A stretch of 64,000 bases of DNA, taken from Coriobacteriaceae bacterium AM48-5 (GTDB taxonomy: Bacteria; Actinomycetota; Coriobacteriia; Coriobacteriales; Coriobacteriaceae). Each line of letters opens with the position of its first letter. The first letter of the stretch is position 1. Position numbers and translations under genes: made by a program. Below the pieces are notes generated by a model. That model was not told the origin of the DNA. It searched no databases and was given only the letters and a program-made list of their open reading frames with translations. This document shows positions 39,717 to 49,333 of the stretch, piece by piece. The stretch is from the NCBI GenBank assembly GCA_027669525.1, contig JAQEDJ010000001.1, forward strand, positions 62,001-126,000. Direction: 5' to 3'.

Positions 39717-40322
39717 ATGGCGACGGTGTACGGTTATGCGCGGGTGAGTTCGCGCGATCAGAACCTTAATCGGCAGCTGGATGCGCTGGGCGCCTATGGC
39801 GTGGGCTCGGCGAATATTTATGCCGACCATGCGAGCGGCAAGGACTTCGATCGACCGCGTTATCGCGAGCTGCTACACGTCCTGGGAGACGGGGACGTGC
39901 TGGTGGTGCTTTCTATCGACCGACTTGGCCGTAATTACTCCGAGATTCTTGAGGAATGGCGACGCATTACCAAGGAGCTCGGGGTTGCCATTGTGGTGTT
40001 GGACATGCCATTGCTTGACACGCGCGCTAGGGCCAGCGGCGCGCCGGATGTGACCAACACCCTGATTGCCGATATTGTGCTGCAACTGCTGAGCTACGTG
40101 GCGCAGGTGGAGCGCGAGAATATCCATCGGCGCCAGGCGGAGGGAATTGCAGCGGCGCGGGCGCGAGGGGTCCGTTTCGGTCGACCTCGCAAGCCGTGCC
40201 CTCCTCAGTTTGAGCTGGTGCGCGATAGCTATGAGGCAGGCGATATAACCCGCAGCCAGGCAGCAAAGTGCCTGGGCGTGTGCGTGGGGACGTTCGATCG
40301 CTGGATGCGCGAGGCAGGGTAG
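39717..40322 (+). CDS. Serine recombinase (resolvase/invertase)
   Basis: This 201-residue protein is a small serine recombinase. The catalytic Ser lies in YGYARVSSRDQNLNRQLD. Further motifs are DHASGKDFDRPRYREL, LVVLSIDRLGRNYSEIL and QVERENIHRRQAEGI. The C-terminus is a helix-turn-helix (GDITRSQAAKCLGVCVGTFDRWM). It stands alone, with no transposase or phage genes nearby. A hairpin repeat lies right in front, so it could act on local inverted repeats. SD GGGGATGAG. Confidence 0.9.
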   Translation: MATVYGYARVSSRDQNLNRQLDALGAYGVGSANIYADHASGKDFDRPRYRELLHVLGDGDVLVVLSIDRLGRNYSEILEEWRRITKELGVAIVVLDMPLLDTRARASGAPDVTNTLIADIVLQLLSYVAQVERENIHRRQAEGIAAARARGVRFGRPRKPCPPQFELVRDSYEAGDITRSQAAKCLGVCVGTFDRWMREAG

Positions 40323-40427
40323 AGGTTTGCGTCGCTTTGTCGCTTCCTGTTGCGATTCAAATTTTGATACGGTGACGATGTCATTTGGGGCTACACTCGC
40401 TGATATTCAAAAAAAGGAGGTTGGCCC

Positions 40428-41009
40428 TTGTCGCGCGTAAAACAAATAATCGGATGGACCGCGATCGTTCTGTTCGTTGTAACGCTGGCGGGCATCTGGG
40501 TGCTGACGGAGCAAAATGCGGTGGAGACGTCGTTGCTGAGCGAGTCCACCGCGCGTGTGGTGGAGGGTCAGGCTACGGGCGTTCAGGCTGCCGACGCCAC
40601 GGGTGAAGCCCAGACGGAGAACGAAATGACCGGGGGCACCGATTCGGCTGCCTCGAATGTCCGGTCTGGCCGACTTGCTTCCATTCGCATGTGGGCGGGC
40701 ACAAACGTCCGTCGCGTTGCCCATACCGTAGAGTTTTTCTTCGTCGGATTGTTCGCCTCGGTGGTCGTGGTTTGCTTTTCCAGGCGTCCGTGGAGCGTAT
40801 GCTCCCGTTGCGTGCCCGTATTGCTCTTTTGCGTTGCCTGCTCCGTTGGCGATCAGGTACATAAGATCTTTGTTCCCGGCAGGCATTTCGACGTTATCGA
40901 TTTAGGATTCGATGCTGCGGGCTATGTCACCGCCATGCTGTTGGTATTGCTGGCGGCGGCGTTGGTGCGCCATGCGACTCGGCCGATCGGCGCCCATGCG
41001 AGGCGCTAG
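40428..41009 (+). CDS. VanZ-like membrane protein
   Basis: This 193-residue protein has one N-terminal helix (8-27), a hydrophilic stretch of about 65 residues, and a VanZ-like core: RRVAHTVEFFFVGLF, a helix pair, then SVGDQVHKIFVPGRHFDVIDLGFDAAGYV. VanZ relatives can modify response to glycopeptides, but most chromosomal copies have no proven role. The start is TTG 40428 with AAGGAGG 7 bp upstream. A terminator follows. Confidence 0.75.
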   Translation: MSRVKQIIGWTAIVLFVVTLAGIWVLTEQNAVETSLLSESTARVVEGQATGVQAADATGEAQTENEMTGGTDSAASNVRSGRLASIRMWAGTNVRRVAHTVEFFFVGLFASVVVVCFSRRPWSVCSRCVPVLLFCVACSVGDQVHKIFVPGRHFDVIDLGFDAAGYVTAMLLVLLAAALVRHATRPIGAHARR

Positions 41010-41090
41010 TCGGTAACAAACCCGTTTCTGATAATGCGACCTTGTTGAATTATTTTGTGTCGCGCGTATTTCCGAGCGGTCGGATTTGAG

Positions 41091-41117
41091 GGGCGAGCGG
41101 TAGAACGCTCGCCCTTT
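41091..41117 (+). terminator. Terminator after the VanZ-like gene
   Basis: GGGCGAGCG and CGCTCGCCC form a perfect 9-bp stem with a 6-nt loop, followed by TTT. Confidence 0.75.
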
Positions 41118-41139
41118 GTGCGCCACGATGCGGCACAAT

Positions 41140-41168
41140 GTACCGCAAAAGCTGTTTATATCCGGTAC
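41140..41168. promoter_or_regulatory. Possible operator upstream of murR
   Basis: GTACCG and CGGTAC are inverted 6-mers 17 nt apart, about 45 bp before murR. It is a candidate site for MurR self-regulation. Confidence 0.35.
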
Positions 41169-41213
41169 GAATCGTTCGTTGGTCTTTAATTCTTCTCAAC
41201 GGAGGTGTTTGAG

Positions 41214-42065
41214 ATGGCAAATGGATTGCTTTTGCGGCTTCGCGAGCGTGAGCTCAGCGCGAGCCCGGCGGAACGCAATGTCATCGCATATGTAAGCGCT
41301 CATCCGCACGAGGTGGTCGGGCTGTCCGTCCGCGGTCTTGCCGATGTCACGTTCTCCTCGCCTTCGAGCATTTTGCGCTTTTGCAAGCGTTTGGGTTTTG
41401 CGGGCTACAAGGAGTTCCAGCGCGAACTGATTGCCGAGCTGGCGCTCTTAGGTGACAAGAAAGACGTAGCCCTCGAGGACATCTCCATGGATGACAGCGT
41501 CGAACGTATCGTGGGGAAGGTGATGAAAAGCAACGTGCGCACGATCGAGGCGACGGCGCGAACGCTCGATTACACCGTCTTGGAGCGATGCGCGGCCCGT
41601 CTTAAGCGGGCACGCGCGGTCAATCTGTTCGGTATTGGTGCCTCTCGTTTGGTCGCGCACGACCTGGCGCAAAAGCTCATGCGTGTCGACAAAGAGTGCC
41701 ATCTGTACGACGACTGGCATGATCAGCTCTTATGTGCCAAGAACATGCATGAGGGCGATATGGCAATCGCCTTTAGCTACTCGGGCTTGACGCAAGAGGT
41801 GCTGGACTGCACCGCCGAGGCTCAACGTCACAACTGTCCCGTTGTGGCCGTTACCAAAGTAGATGGATCATCCAAGCTTGCCACCATGGCCGATGCCGTG
41901 CTCGGCGTCGCTGCGAGTGAGCCTTTGGTCCGCAGCGGTGCCATGGCTTCGCGTATGGCCCAGCTTATGGTTGTCGATGCCCTGTACGCTGCTTACGTTG
42001 CCAGTGACTACGAACGGGCGACGCATGTCATTAAGCAAAACTACATCGAGAAACAGGAAAGATGA
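41214..42065 (+). CDS. murR: RpiR-family regulator of MurNAc use (MurR-like)
   Basis: This 283-residue protein has an N-terminal RpiR helix-turn-helix (LSVRGLADVTFSSPSSILRFCKRLGFAGYKEF) and a C-terminal SIS sugar-phosphate domain (NLFGIGASRLVAHDLAQKLMR and AIAFSYSGLTQEVLDCTAEA). It lies 10 bp before murQ, in the same order as murR-murQ-murP in other bacteria. It probably senses MurNAc-6-phosphate. SD GGAGG lies 8 bp before ATG 41214. Confidence 0.88.
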   Translation: MANGLLLRLRERELSASPAERNVIAYVSAHPHEVVGLSVRGLADVTFSSPSSILRFCKRLGFAGYKEFQRELIAELALLGDKKDVALEDISMDDSVERIVGKVMKSNVRTIEATARTLDYTVLERCAARLKRARAVNLFGIGASRLVAHDLAQKLMRVDKECHLYDDWHDQLLCAKNMHEGDMAIAFSYSGLTQEVLDCTAEAQRHNCPVVAVTKVDGSSKLATMADAVLGVAASEPLVRSGAMASRMAQLMVVDALYAAYVASDYERATHVIKQNYIEKQER

Positions 42066-42075
42066 GGTGAATGAA

Positions 42076-42998
<923 letters not shown>

Positions 42999-43055
42999 GT
43001 GCGCGGCGTGAGCTGATATGACATCCAGACGAGATACCCAATACAAGGAGGAGTT

Positions 43056-44486
43056 ATGACGAACAAAGAGCTGGCTCAAAAGCTGCTGGACCTTTTGGGC
43101 GGTAAAGACAACGTGCTCGCAAACGCGGCGTGCATGACGCGCCTGCGCGTGACCGTCAAAGACACGGGCAACGTCGACACGGAGGGTATTAAGGCGCTCG
43201 ACGGCGTGATGGGCCTGGTCGAGGACGACACGATGCAGATCGTGCTGGGTCCGGGCAAGGTGAATAAGGTGCTCGAGGAGTTCTCCAAGCTCACCGGCCT
43301 TGCGAAAGGCGTTGCTGACGAGAGCGTGGTTGACGCTGCGGCCACAAACAAGGCCGCGCAGAAGGCCAAGTACGAGTCTAAGCCGGTTCAGGCCTTCCTC
43401 AAGAAGATTTCCAATGTCTTCGTCGCCCTGCTTCCCGGCATCATTGCGGCTGGCCTCATCAACGGTATCTGCAACGTCATTAACGTCTCGACGGCAGGAG
43501 CGCTTGCAGGCGAGTGGTGGTACCAGGGCATTCGTTCCATGGGCTGGGCCCTGTTTGCCTATCTGCCTATCTTGGTGGGCTATAACGCGGCACGTGAGTT
43601 TGGTGGTTCCGCTGCGCTGGGCGGCATCGCCGGCATGATGTGCATCGCCAACAGTGCCATGCCCCTGCTTGCGCCTGGCGCGGCTGATCCTGCCACTGCC
43701 ATTCTGCTGCCGCTCACCAATGCGCAGTACAACCCCGCAGCGGGCGGCATGATCGCGGCTCTCATCGCTGGCGCATTTTTTGCCTGGATGGAGCGTCAGA
43801 TTCGCAAGGTTATGCCCAACGCACTCGACACGTTCTTGTCCCCGCTGCTGGTGCTCATCATCGGCGCCTTTGCTCTGATGCTCGTCATCCAGCCGGTAGG
43901 CGCATGGCTGACGACTGCCATCTTTAGCGTTTTGACCTTTATCTTCGAGAAGCTGGGCGTCCTGGGCGGCTATATCCTGTCGGCAGGCTTCTTGCCGCTG
44001 GTGTCCGTCGGCCTGCATCAGGCGCTCACGCCGATCCACGCTATGCTCAACGATCCCGACGGAGCTACCAAGGGCATCAATTACCTGCTTCCCATCCTTA
44101 TGATGGCTGGCGGCGGCCAGGTCGGTGCCGGTTTGGCGCTGTACTTTAAGACCAAGAACGCCAAGCTCAAGAAGTACGTCGCAGAGTCCATTCCCGTTGG
44201 AATCCTGGGTGTGGGCGAGCCTCTGATGTATGCTGTTACGCTGCCGCTCGTTCGCCCGTTTGTGACGGCCTGCCTGGGTGCCGGATTTGGCGGCGCGCTC
44301 GCGGCGCTGCTTCACATCGGCACGGTTTCTCAGGGCGTTTCCGGTCTGTTTGGCCTGCTGATCGTCGTTCCTGGCCAGCAGTTCGGCTACGTTGCTGCTA
44401 TGCTGCTTGCCTATGCCGCCGGCTTTGTCCTGACGTGGTTCTTTGGCGTCGACGAGCAGAAGATCAACGAGTTCTTTGGCGAGTAG
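43056..44486 (+). CDS. murP: PTS EIIBC for N-acetylmuramic acid (MurP-like)
   Basis: This 476-residue PTS permease has an N-terminal EIIB domain with the phosphorylated Cys in NAACMTRLRVTVKD (about residue 26). It continues into a ten-helix EIIC domain (AALPG-like FVALLPGIIAAGLINGICN, then GVGEPLMYAVTLP, the conserved GEP motif). No EIIA domain is present, so a separate glucose-type EIIA must supply phosphate, as for MurP of other bacteria. The neighbours murQ and mupG make MurNAc or MurNAc-GlcNAc the likely substrate. SD AAGGAGG. Confidence 0.9.
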   Translation: MTNKELAQKLLDLLGGKDNVLANAACMTRLRVTVKDTGNVDTEGIKALDGVMGLVEDDTMQIVLGPGKVNKVLEEFSKLTGLAKGVADESVVDAAATNKAAQKAKYESKPVQAFLKKISNVFVALLPGIIAAGLINGICNVINVSTAGALAGEWWYQGIRSMGWALFAYLPILVGYNAAREFGGSAALGGIAGMMCIANSAMPLLAPGAADPATAILLPLTNAQYNPAAGGMIAALIAGAFFAWMERQIRKVMPNALDTFLSPLLVLIIGAFALMLVIQPVGAWLTTAIFSVLTFIFEKLGVLGGYILSAGFLPLVSVGLHQALTPIHAMLNDPDGATKGINYLLPILMMAGGGQVGAGLALYFKTKNAKLKKYVAESIPVGILGVGEPLMYAVTLPLVRPFVTACLGAGFGGALAALLHIGTVSQGVSGLFGLLIVVPGQQFGYVAAMLLAYAAGFVLTWFFGVDEQKINEFFGE

Positions 44487-44544
44487 TTTGATATCGCGAG
44501 CCGTGTTGCTCAGGGCTCGCGGCGCGCGGCAGATTTCTGGTTGT

Positions 44545-44579
44545 GCCGGCGGGGCTAACTGCTCCGCCGGCCTTTTTTA
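44545..44579 (+). terminator. Terminator/attenuator between murP and mupG
   Basis: GCCGGCGG and CCGCCGGC form a perfect 8-bp stem with an 11-nt loop, followed by CTTTTTT. The mupG SD (AAAGGAG) begins within the last T/A bases, so readthrough is needed for mupG. Confidence 0.85.
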
Positions 44580-44594
44580 AAGGAGCGTTGAAGC

Positions 44595-45646
44595 GTGAAA
44601 ACGGGTATTTCGATTTATCTTTCCAGCCCTCTGCAGGATATTGAGCGGACGATTGAGCGTGGTGCCGAGGCGGGTGCGCGCTATGCGTTTACCTCACTGC
44701 ATATTCCCGAGGATGGGGGAGCGGCGTATGCAGATAAAGTCCGTCATGTGCTGTCGCTGCTTTCCGCCCGCGGCATTGCGCTCATTGCCGATGTGGGGCC
44801 GCGTACGTGCGATTTGCTCGGGCTTGAGCGTATCGAGGACCTGCGCGATCTGGGGTTGGAATACCTTCGTTTGGACTATGGCTTTAGCGCCCAGCGGGTC
44901 GCGGAGCTGTCCGGTGTATTTCGCATTGTGGTCAATGCATCGACGGTGAGTTCTGATGAAATCGCATCGTGGCGTGAGGCCGGTGCCGATGTGACTCGTT
45001 TTGCCGCCTGCCACAATTTTTACCCCAAGCCTTATACCGGTTTAGCTCTTGAAGATGTTGCTCGGACGAATCTTCGTCTTGCGGCGCTTGGATTCGAAAT
45101 CATGGCTTTTGTGCCGGGTGATGCTAACGTTCGCGGGCCGGTATTCGAGGGACTGCCGACGGTCGAGGCGCAGCGCGGTCGCGCGTCAAAGGTTGCTCTC
45201 AATATGCTTGAGCTTGCACATGGCGCCGATTGCGACATTGTGTTGGTCGGCGACCCCGATCTATCCGATGCGGGCTGGGCGCAGTTTGCTCAAGTTTCCG
45301 CCGGATACGTGGACCTGCAATGCGAGCTTGAGCCCGGTTATGCCTATGTGCGCGGCAGATTCATCACGACCGGCCCGACTCGAGCGTCCTCATCTTTAGG
45401 TCTCAGGAGTCACGTACGACGCATAAGCCGGATTCCGTGCCGACGGATGCCGGAGCCGGCCTGCCGCGAAAGGCGGGGTCGATCGCTGTGAGCAATAGCG
45501 GATATGGGCGCTACGAAGGCGAGCTTGAGATTGCGCGGGTCGATCTTCCCGGTGACGAGCGCATGAACGTTGCGGGCCATATCACGCCCGAGGCAATGGA
45601 GCTGCTGCCGTTTATCAAGCGCGGATTCGGGGTACGGTTCGTTTAA
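44595..45646 (+). CDS. mupG: MupG-like 6-phospho-N-acetylmuramidase (DUF871; one base missing)
   Basis: The repaired length is 350 residues. The N-terminal TIM barrel starts MKTGISIYLSS and shows LHIPED, ADVGPRTCDLLG, YLRLDYGFS, NASTVSSDEIASW, HNFYPKPYTGL and FVPGD, as in DUF871 proteins. The C-terminal domain holds NSGYGRYEGELEIARVDLPGDERMNVAGHI. Frames join near 45377 by one G. MupG of Staphylococcus aureus splits MurNAc-6P-GlcNAc, the product of MurP import. The position after murRQP supports the same job. GTG 44595 has AAAGGAG. Confidence 0.88.
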
Positions 45647-45738
45647 CGTGTGACCCGCGGGCTACAATTGGCCCATCATACGAAGGCGCCTCGTGTGGCG
45701 TGTGTCTGCGTTGGCCGATCTATATTCGGAGGATTCCC

Positions 45739-46098
45739 ATGACCGTACTGTTTGTTGAATATCCCAAGTGCTCGACCTGTAAGAAGGCCAAGGCATGGCT
45801 GGACGAACATGGGGTTGAGTATATCGACCGCGATATCGTTTTGGACAATCCCACGGCTGATGAGCTTGCGACCTGGATTGCTCGTTCGGGGCTGCCGGTG
45901 CGGCGCTTCTTTAATTCGTCGGGCATGAAATATCGAGAGCTGGGCCTGAAGGCGCGTCTGGATGCGGGCATGACGGATCGGGAGTGCTACGAGCTGCTGG
46001 CGACCGACGGCATGCTGGTCAAGCGTCCGCTGCTGGTGGGCGACGACTTTGCGATTCCCGGCTTTAGGGAATCGGCTTGGGCCGAGGCGTTGCTGTAG
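45739..46098 (+). CDS. ArsC/Spx-family thioredoxin-like protein
   Basis: This 119-residue protein has the redox motif in VEYPKCSTCKKAKAWLDEHGVEY, then the family pattern DIVLDNPTADELATWIARSGLPVRRFFNSSGMKYRELGL and VKRPLLVGDD. It belongs to the ArsC/Spx/YffB group. With CxxC at the N-terminus, both Spx-like regulation and reductase activity are possible; there are no arsenic genes nearby. SD GGAGG lies 6 bp before ATG 45739. Confidence 0.88.
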   Translation: MTVLFVEYPKCSTCKKAKAWLDEHGVEYIDRDIVLDNPTADELATWIARSGLPVRRFFNSSGMKYRELGLKARLDAGMTDRECYELLATDGMLVKRPLLVGDDFAIPGFRESAWAEALL

Positions 46099-46104
46099 CG
46101 GCTG

Positions 46105-46246
46105 CGGAAAGTGCGACCCGGAATTCGCTTCCAGAATGGGATGCGCTTTCCCAAAGTGGCCGGTTGCGGAAAGCACGTCCCATTCTGAGCTTCGATTGTG
46201 GGACACGGTTTCCTGAGCTTGAAATCTGGGACGCACTTTCCGCCGG
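46105..46246. repeat. Nested palindromic repeat
   Basis: GCGGAAAGTGCG near 46107 and CGCACTTTCCGC near 46234 are perfect inverted ends. Inside lie CAGAATGGGATGCGCTTTCC and GGAAAGCACGTCCCATTCTG (inverted, two or three mismatches). The same words (GGGACGCACTTTCC and variants) recur about four times in 140 bp. Confidence 0.6.
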
Positions 46247-46260
46247 CGGGCCTGCCTCAG

Positions 46261-46671
46261 TCAGTCCGCCAGCTGTGCCCATTCGTGCGGATCGTAGACC
46301 TTTACGTGTTTGTTGGGCTTGCCGCTCCAGTACTCCTCGTCCATAAAGGGCAGATATGCCTGAACGCCGGGGCAGATAAAGGGAATCCGCTGCTGTTGCA
46401 GTCGCTCGCGCTGGCGCTGCTCCAGGTGCGCCTCGGATATGACGGTTGGCATGCCGGACAACTCGACGAGGCTTGCCTGGATTCGCTTAAGGTCGGGGAG
46501 TCCCGCGTGCCATGACATCCGCATGATCAAAAAGGATGCACGGCGGTATTTTGCCTGCACCACAGTAATGGCGGGGCGCAGTGTGGGATGGATTTTGTCC
46601 CGTTCGGGCCAAAGGTCGGCAGTGATCTCAAGGCCCAGGGTCTCCCATAGGTAATCAAGCTCTTCGTCCAT
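46261..46671 (-). CDS. Hypothetical protein, possible truncated regulator
   Basis: This 136-residue product is not clearly recognised. The segment RERLQQQRIPFICPGVQAYLPFM resembles the middle of a MarR-like protein family (pattern RIPFIVPGxQxYLPF) in which a winged helix follows. Here the chain ends 30 residues later, so the DNA-binding part would be missing. No SD was seen before ATG 46671. A nested palindrome abuts its 3' end. It may be a remnant. Confidence 0.5.
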   Translation of the reverse strand: MDEELDYLWETLGLEITADLWPERDKIHPTLRPAITVVQAKYRRASFLIMRMSWHAGLPDLKRIQASLVELSGMPTVISEAHLEQRQRERLQQQRIPFICPGVQAYLPFMDEEYWSGKPNKHVKVYDPHEWAQLAD

Positions 46672-46874
46672 GGCGCCTCGATATCTACGCGATCATTGAT
46701 ACTTCGATTGTGTTGCCTGGTGCTATCGTTTTCGCGGTAGAATCTGCCAACGGTTGACGGCTACCGCTCGCGGCGTTTTGCCCTTCGTGTACAGCGGTCG
46801 GCTTCACAGGTCCTTCACGGGTTGGACTAAATTAGGCCAATTTGACTGAATTTCAAAAAAGTCAAAATTGGGGC

Positions 46875-46903
46875 TTGCGTCACGGCGAGACTTCCCGTAT
46901 ATT
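46875..46903 (+). promoter_or_regulatory. Promoter of the tRNA pair
   Basis: TTGCGT (46875-46880), a 17-bp spacer and TATATT (46898-46903), about 45 bp before tRNA-Gln. The rest of the 276-bp gap upstream (46672-46947) shows nothing recognisable. Confidence 0.65.
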
Positions 46904-46947
46904 TCTTTCTTGCGCAAAGGCACAGCCGAGCGCAGCGATGCAGTCAT

Positions 46948-47021
46948 TGGGATGTCGTCTAATGGCAGGACAGCGGATTCTGGTTCCGTCAATGGGGGTT
47001 CGACTCCCTCCATCCCAGCCA
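46948..47021 (+). tRNA. tRNA-Gln (CUG)
   Basis: The acceptor arm TGGGATG pairs with CATCCCA, followed by discriminator G and an encoded CCA. The anticodon arm is GCGGA-TTCTGGT-TCCGT with anticodon CTG. The T arm is GGGGG-TTCGACT-CCCTC. The gene lies 17 bp before tRNA-Glu. Confidence 0.96.
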
Positions 47022-47038
47022 TTGCATTTGCTACATAT

Positions 47039-47115
47039 GGCCCGTTCGTCTAGCGGTTTAGGACGCCGCCCTCTCAAGGCGGAGATCACCAGTTCGAATC
47101 TGGTACGGGCTACCA
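47039..47115 (+). tRNA. tRNA-Glu (CUC)
   Basis: The acceptor arm GGCCCGT pairs with ACGGGCT (first pair G-T), then A and an encoded CCA. The anticodon stem CCGCC/GGCGG holds loop CTCTCAA with anticodon CTC. The T loop is TTCGAAT. It is cotranscribed with tRNA-Gln. Confidence 0.96.
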
Positions 47116-47123
47116 AAATTGAA

Positions 47124-47154
47124 CGCCCGGGCCTCGTAAGAGACCCGGGTTTTG
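47124..47154 (+). terminator. Terminator of the tRNA pair
   Basis: CCCGGGCCTC and GAGACCCGGG form a stem around GTAA, followed by TTTTG. Confidence 0.85.
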
Positions 47155-47212
47155 TGTATTGACCGATGTTTAAGGCGCGCGTTGAGTCTGCCGCCCGGAC
47201 CGAGGAGTTGTC

Positions 47213-48129
47213 ATGGACCTGCCCATCAGCTTGCAAGACATCACGTATGCCGAGAACTATCTGGCGCAGGGCGACCTGGCTACGGCGACGCCGCTGCTGG
47301 AGCGCCTGGTGGAGCTCGCCGAGGAGTATATCGACGCCGAGTGCAAGACGGAGGAGAAGCGCCAATACTTTAGCTTCGATAGCAAGTTTGAGCGCTTGGC
47401 CTATCGCCGCGTGGAGAAGGATCCGCGCGAGCTCGTGCAGGTCGAGGTGCCGTTTGACCGCCTGTACTCTGACATGGCGTTTGCCTACATTCGCCAGCAG
47501 GATTATGTAAGCGCTCGTAATGCCCTGATGCAGGCTGTGCGTTGGGATCCCATGAACTGCAACTATCGCTTGGATTTGGCCGAGCTGTTCCGTGCACTCG
47601 AGGACAAGCAGGAATGGGCATCGCTCTCGTTCTCGGTGCTGGAGCGTGCAAGCGATGGCAAGTGCGCCGCCCGCGCTTACGCCAATCTAGGTCAGTACTT
47701 CTTGGAGCCCGAGACCGAGAACGTTTCGGCTGCCGTGGGCTGCGCGCGTCTGGCGCTGCGCCTGGCGCCCAACGATGCGCATACGACGCGCCTGCTCAAC
47801 AAGATCCATACCACCTATCCGGATGCCGCCGAGGAGAGCGACGAGCACGTGATGGGCGAGCTGGCGTTGCAGGGCGTTCCGACCTCACCTTCGGCCGAGA
47901 TTGCCATCTGCCTGATTATGTGCGCGACCGATGCTGCAAGCGACGGCGACAAGCAGGAGGCGACGCGCCTGACGGTGCGTGCTCGCGACTTGGTGGGCGA
48001 GGAGGCCTGCGCGGCGATTATCAAACTGGTGCGCGAGAGCGACGCCGAGCTCAACGCCGAGCGCAAGGCAAAGCGCGAGGCTGCGGCTCAAACGCCGATG
48101 GAGCCAAGGAGGCCGGCGATGCCCAGTAA
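47213..48129 (+). CDS. TPR-repeat protein (one base missing)
   Basis: This product of about 305 residues is largely helical with TPR-like repeats (YAENYLAQGDLATATPLLERLVEL, MAFAYIRQQDYVSARNALMQAVRWDP, ARAYANLGQYFLEPE). The partner or function is unknown. As given, the frame runs on into smpB, making an apparent fusion. Restoring one base near 48092 gives the ending DGAKEAGDAQ and a stop at 48127-48129, which overlaps the smpB start by 11 nt. SD GAGGAG lies 7 bp before ATG 47213. Confidence 0.8.
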
Positions 48130-48589
48130 GCGCGAGCGCAAGCTCATTTCCAAGAATCGCTCGGCGCATCACGAGTACTTTATCGATGAGACGTTTGAGT
48201 GTGGCATTGAACTGAGCGGCACCGAGGTCAAGTCGATTCGCGAGCGCGCCTGCCAGATCACCGATACCTTCGCGCTGATCCGCGGCGGGGAGTGCTGGCT
48301 CGTCGGCCTGCATATCCACCCTTATAGCCATGGTGGCGTGTGGAATCGCGATCCCGACCGTCGGCGTCGTCTGCTGCTGCACCGCAAGGAGATCGACTTT
48401 CTTGACGGCAAACTTCGCAACCGTGGTTATGCGCTGGTTCCGTTGGAGCTCTACTTTAATACCGACGGCCGCGTAAAGCTGCTGCTGGGTCTGGGTCGCG
48501 GCAAGAAGCTCTACGACAAGCGCGAGGACATGGCCAAGCGTGATGTCCAACGCGAGATCGACCGCGCCCTCAAAGAGCGCAATCGCTAG
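48119..48589 (+). CDS. smpB: SsrA-binding protein SmpB
   Basis: SmpB binds tmRNA and brings it to stalled ribosomes. The 156-residue product shows LISKNRSAHHEYFIDETFECGIELSGTEVKSIRE, the middle LVGLHIHPYSHGG and the C-terminal tail RGKKLYDKREDMAKRD. It has its own SD AAGGAGG 7 bp before ATG 48119, so it starts independently of the TPR gene whose end it overlaps. No tmRNA gene was seen in the 150 bp downstream. Confidence 0.96.
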   Translation: MPSKRERKLISKNRSAHHEYFIDETFECGIELSGTEVKSIRERACQITDTFALIRGGECWLVGLHIHPYSHGGVWNRDPDRRRRLLLHRKEIDFLDGKLRNRGYALVPLELYFNTDGRVKLLLGLGRGKKLYDKREDMAKRDVQREIDRALKERNR

Positions 48590-48653
48590 GTTTCTAGCAG
48601 GTGGATTGGTGGGACACGTCTCATCTTTCTTACTGTTCTGACACATATGTCTC

Positions 48654-48689
48654 AAAGGCGGCGTCCGTTATGGGCGTCGCCTTTTTTTT
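48654..48689 (+). terminator. Terminator after smpB
   Basis: AAAGGCGGCG and CGTCGCCTTT form a 10-bp stem with one G-T pair, followed by eight T in total. Confidence 0.92.
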
Positions 48690-48740
48690 GTGGGTACATA
48701 CATCCATGAGGTTCAATCCTGGGTTAGGGGAGTGATCGTT

Positions 48741-49244
48741 ATGGACAAAACTGCGTTCTTTACGATGCCGAGTGGCCTGTACGTGGCGAGTGCCGCGACG
48801 GACGGGCTGCGTGCCGGCTGCGTTATCAACACAGCGGTGCAGGTGACATCCGAGCCGCCGCGCATCTCGATTGCCGTGAACAAGGAAAATGTCACGTCCG
48901 GCGTAATCGCATCGGCTAAGGCCTTTGCGCTGGCCGTGATCGATCAGACGGCCGACATGCTCTATATCGGCAACTTTGGCTTCCGCACCAGCAGTGGCTA
49001 CGACAAGTTTGCCAAGTACGAGACCCACGAGACCGCGCTAGGCATGCCCTATGTGCCCGAGCACGCGGCGGCGCTGTTTAGCTGCCGTCTGATTGATACC
49101 GTGGATGTGGACACGCACCTGCTCTTTATCGGCGAGGTGGAGGACGCCGAGCGCTTGAGCGGCGAGGCCCCGCTGACCTATGACTACTATCACAAGGTCT
49201 TGAAGGGCAAGACGCCGCCCAAGGCTTCGTCGTATCAAGGCTAG
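48741..49244 (+). CDS. Flavin reductase-like FMN protein
   Basis: This 167-residue protein has the flavin reductase fold typical of high-molecular-weight rubredoxin and NADH:FMN oxidoreductase families: FFTMPSGLYVASAATDGLRAGCVINTAVQVTSEPPRISIAVNKEN, where the N-terminal strand and the TS near PPRI bind FMN. GEVEDAERLSGEAPLTYDYYH resembles the C-terminus of such proteins. A free rubredoxin gene follows, so the pair may pass electrons to oxygen or to a partner. SD GGGGAG lies 8 bp before ATG 48741. Confidence 0.88.
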   Translation: MDKTAFFTMPSGLYVASAATDGLRAGCVINTAVQVTSEPPRISIAVNKENVTSGVIASAKAFALAVIDQTADMLYIGNFGFRTSSGYDKFAKYETHETALGMPYVPEHAAALFSCRLIDTVDVDTHLLFIGEVEDAERLSGEAPLTYDYYHKVLKGKTPPKASSYQG

Positions 49245-49261
49245 AAATGTTCTAAAAATAC

Positions 49262-49289
49262 TTGCATTATATTATTGAGAATCTATACT
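49262..49289 (+). promoter_or_regulatory. Promoter of rubredoxin
   Basis: TTGCAT (49262-49267), a 16-bp AT-rich spacer and TATACT (49284-49289), 45 bp before the start codon. Confidence 0.65.
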
Positions 49290-49333
49290 AATAAACGAAG
49301 TACATCACCAGTCGCGTTCGAGAGGAGAACATC

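Noticed and set aside
47213..48589. A genuine TPR-SmpB fusion protein
   Set aside because: smpB has its own SD and ATG, the other frame gives a natural TPR end, and one lost base fits the pattern seen throughout the window.
48590..48740. tmRNA gene next to smpB
   Set aside because: The gap is only about 150 bp, consists mainly of a terminator and a short leader, and shows no tRNA-like ends.
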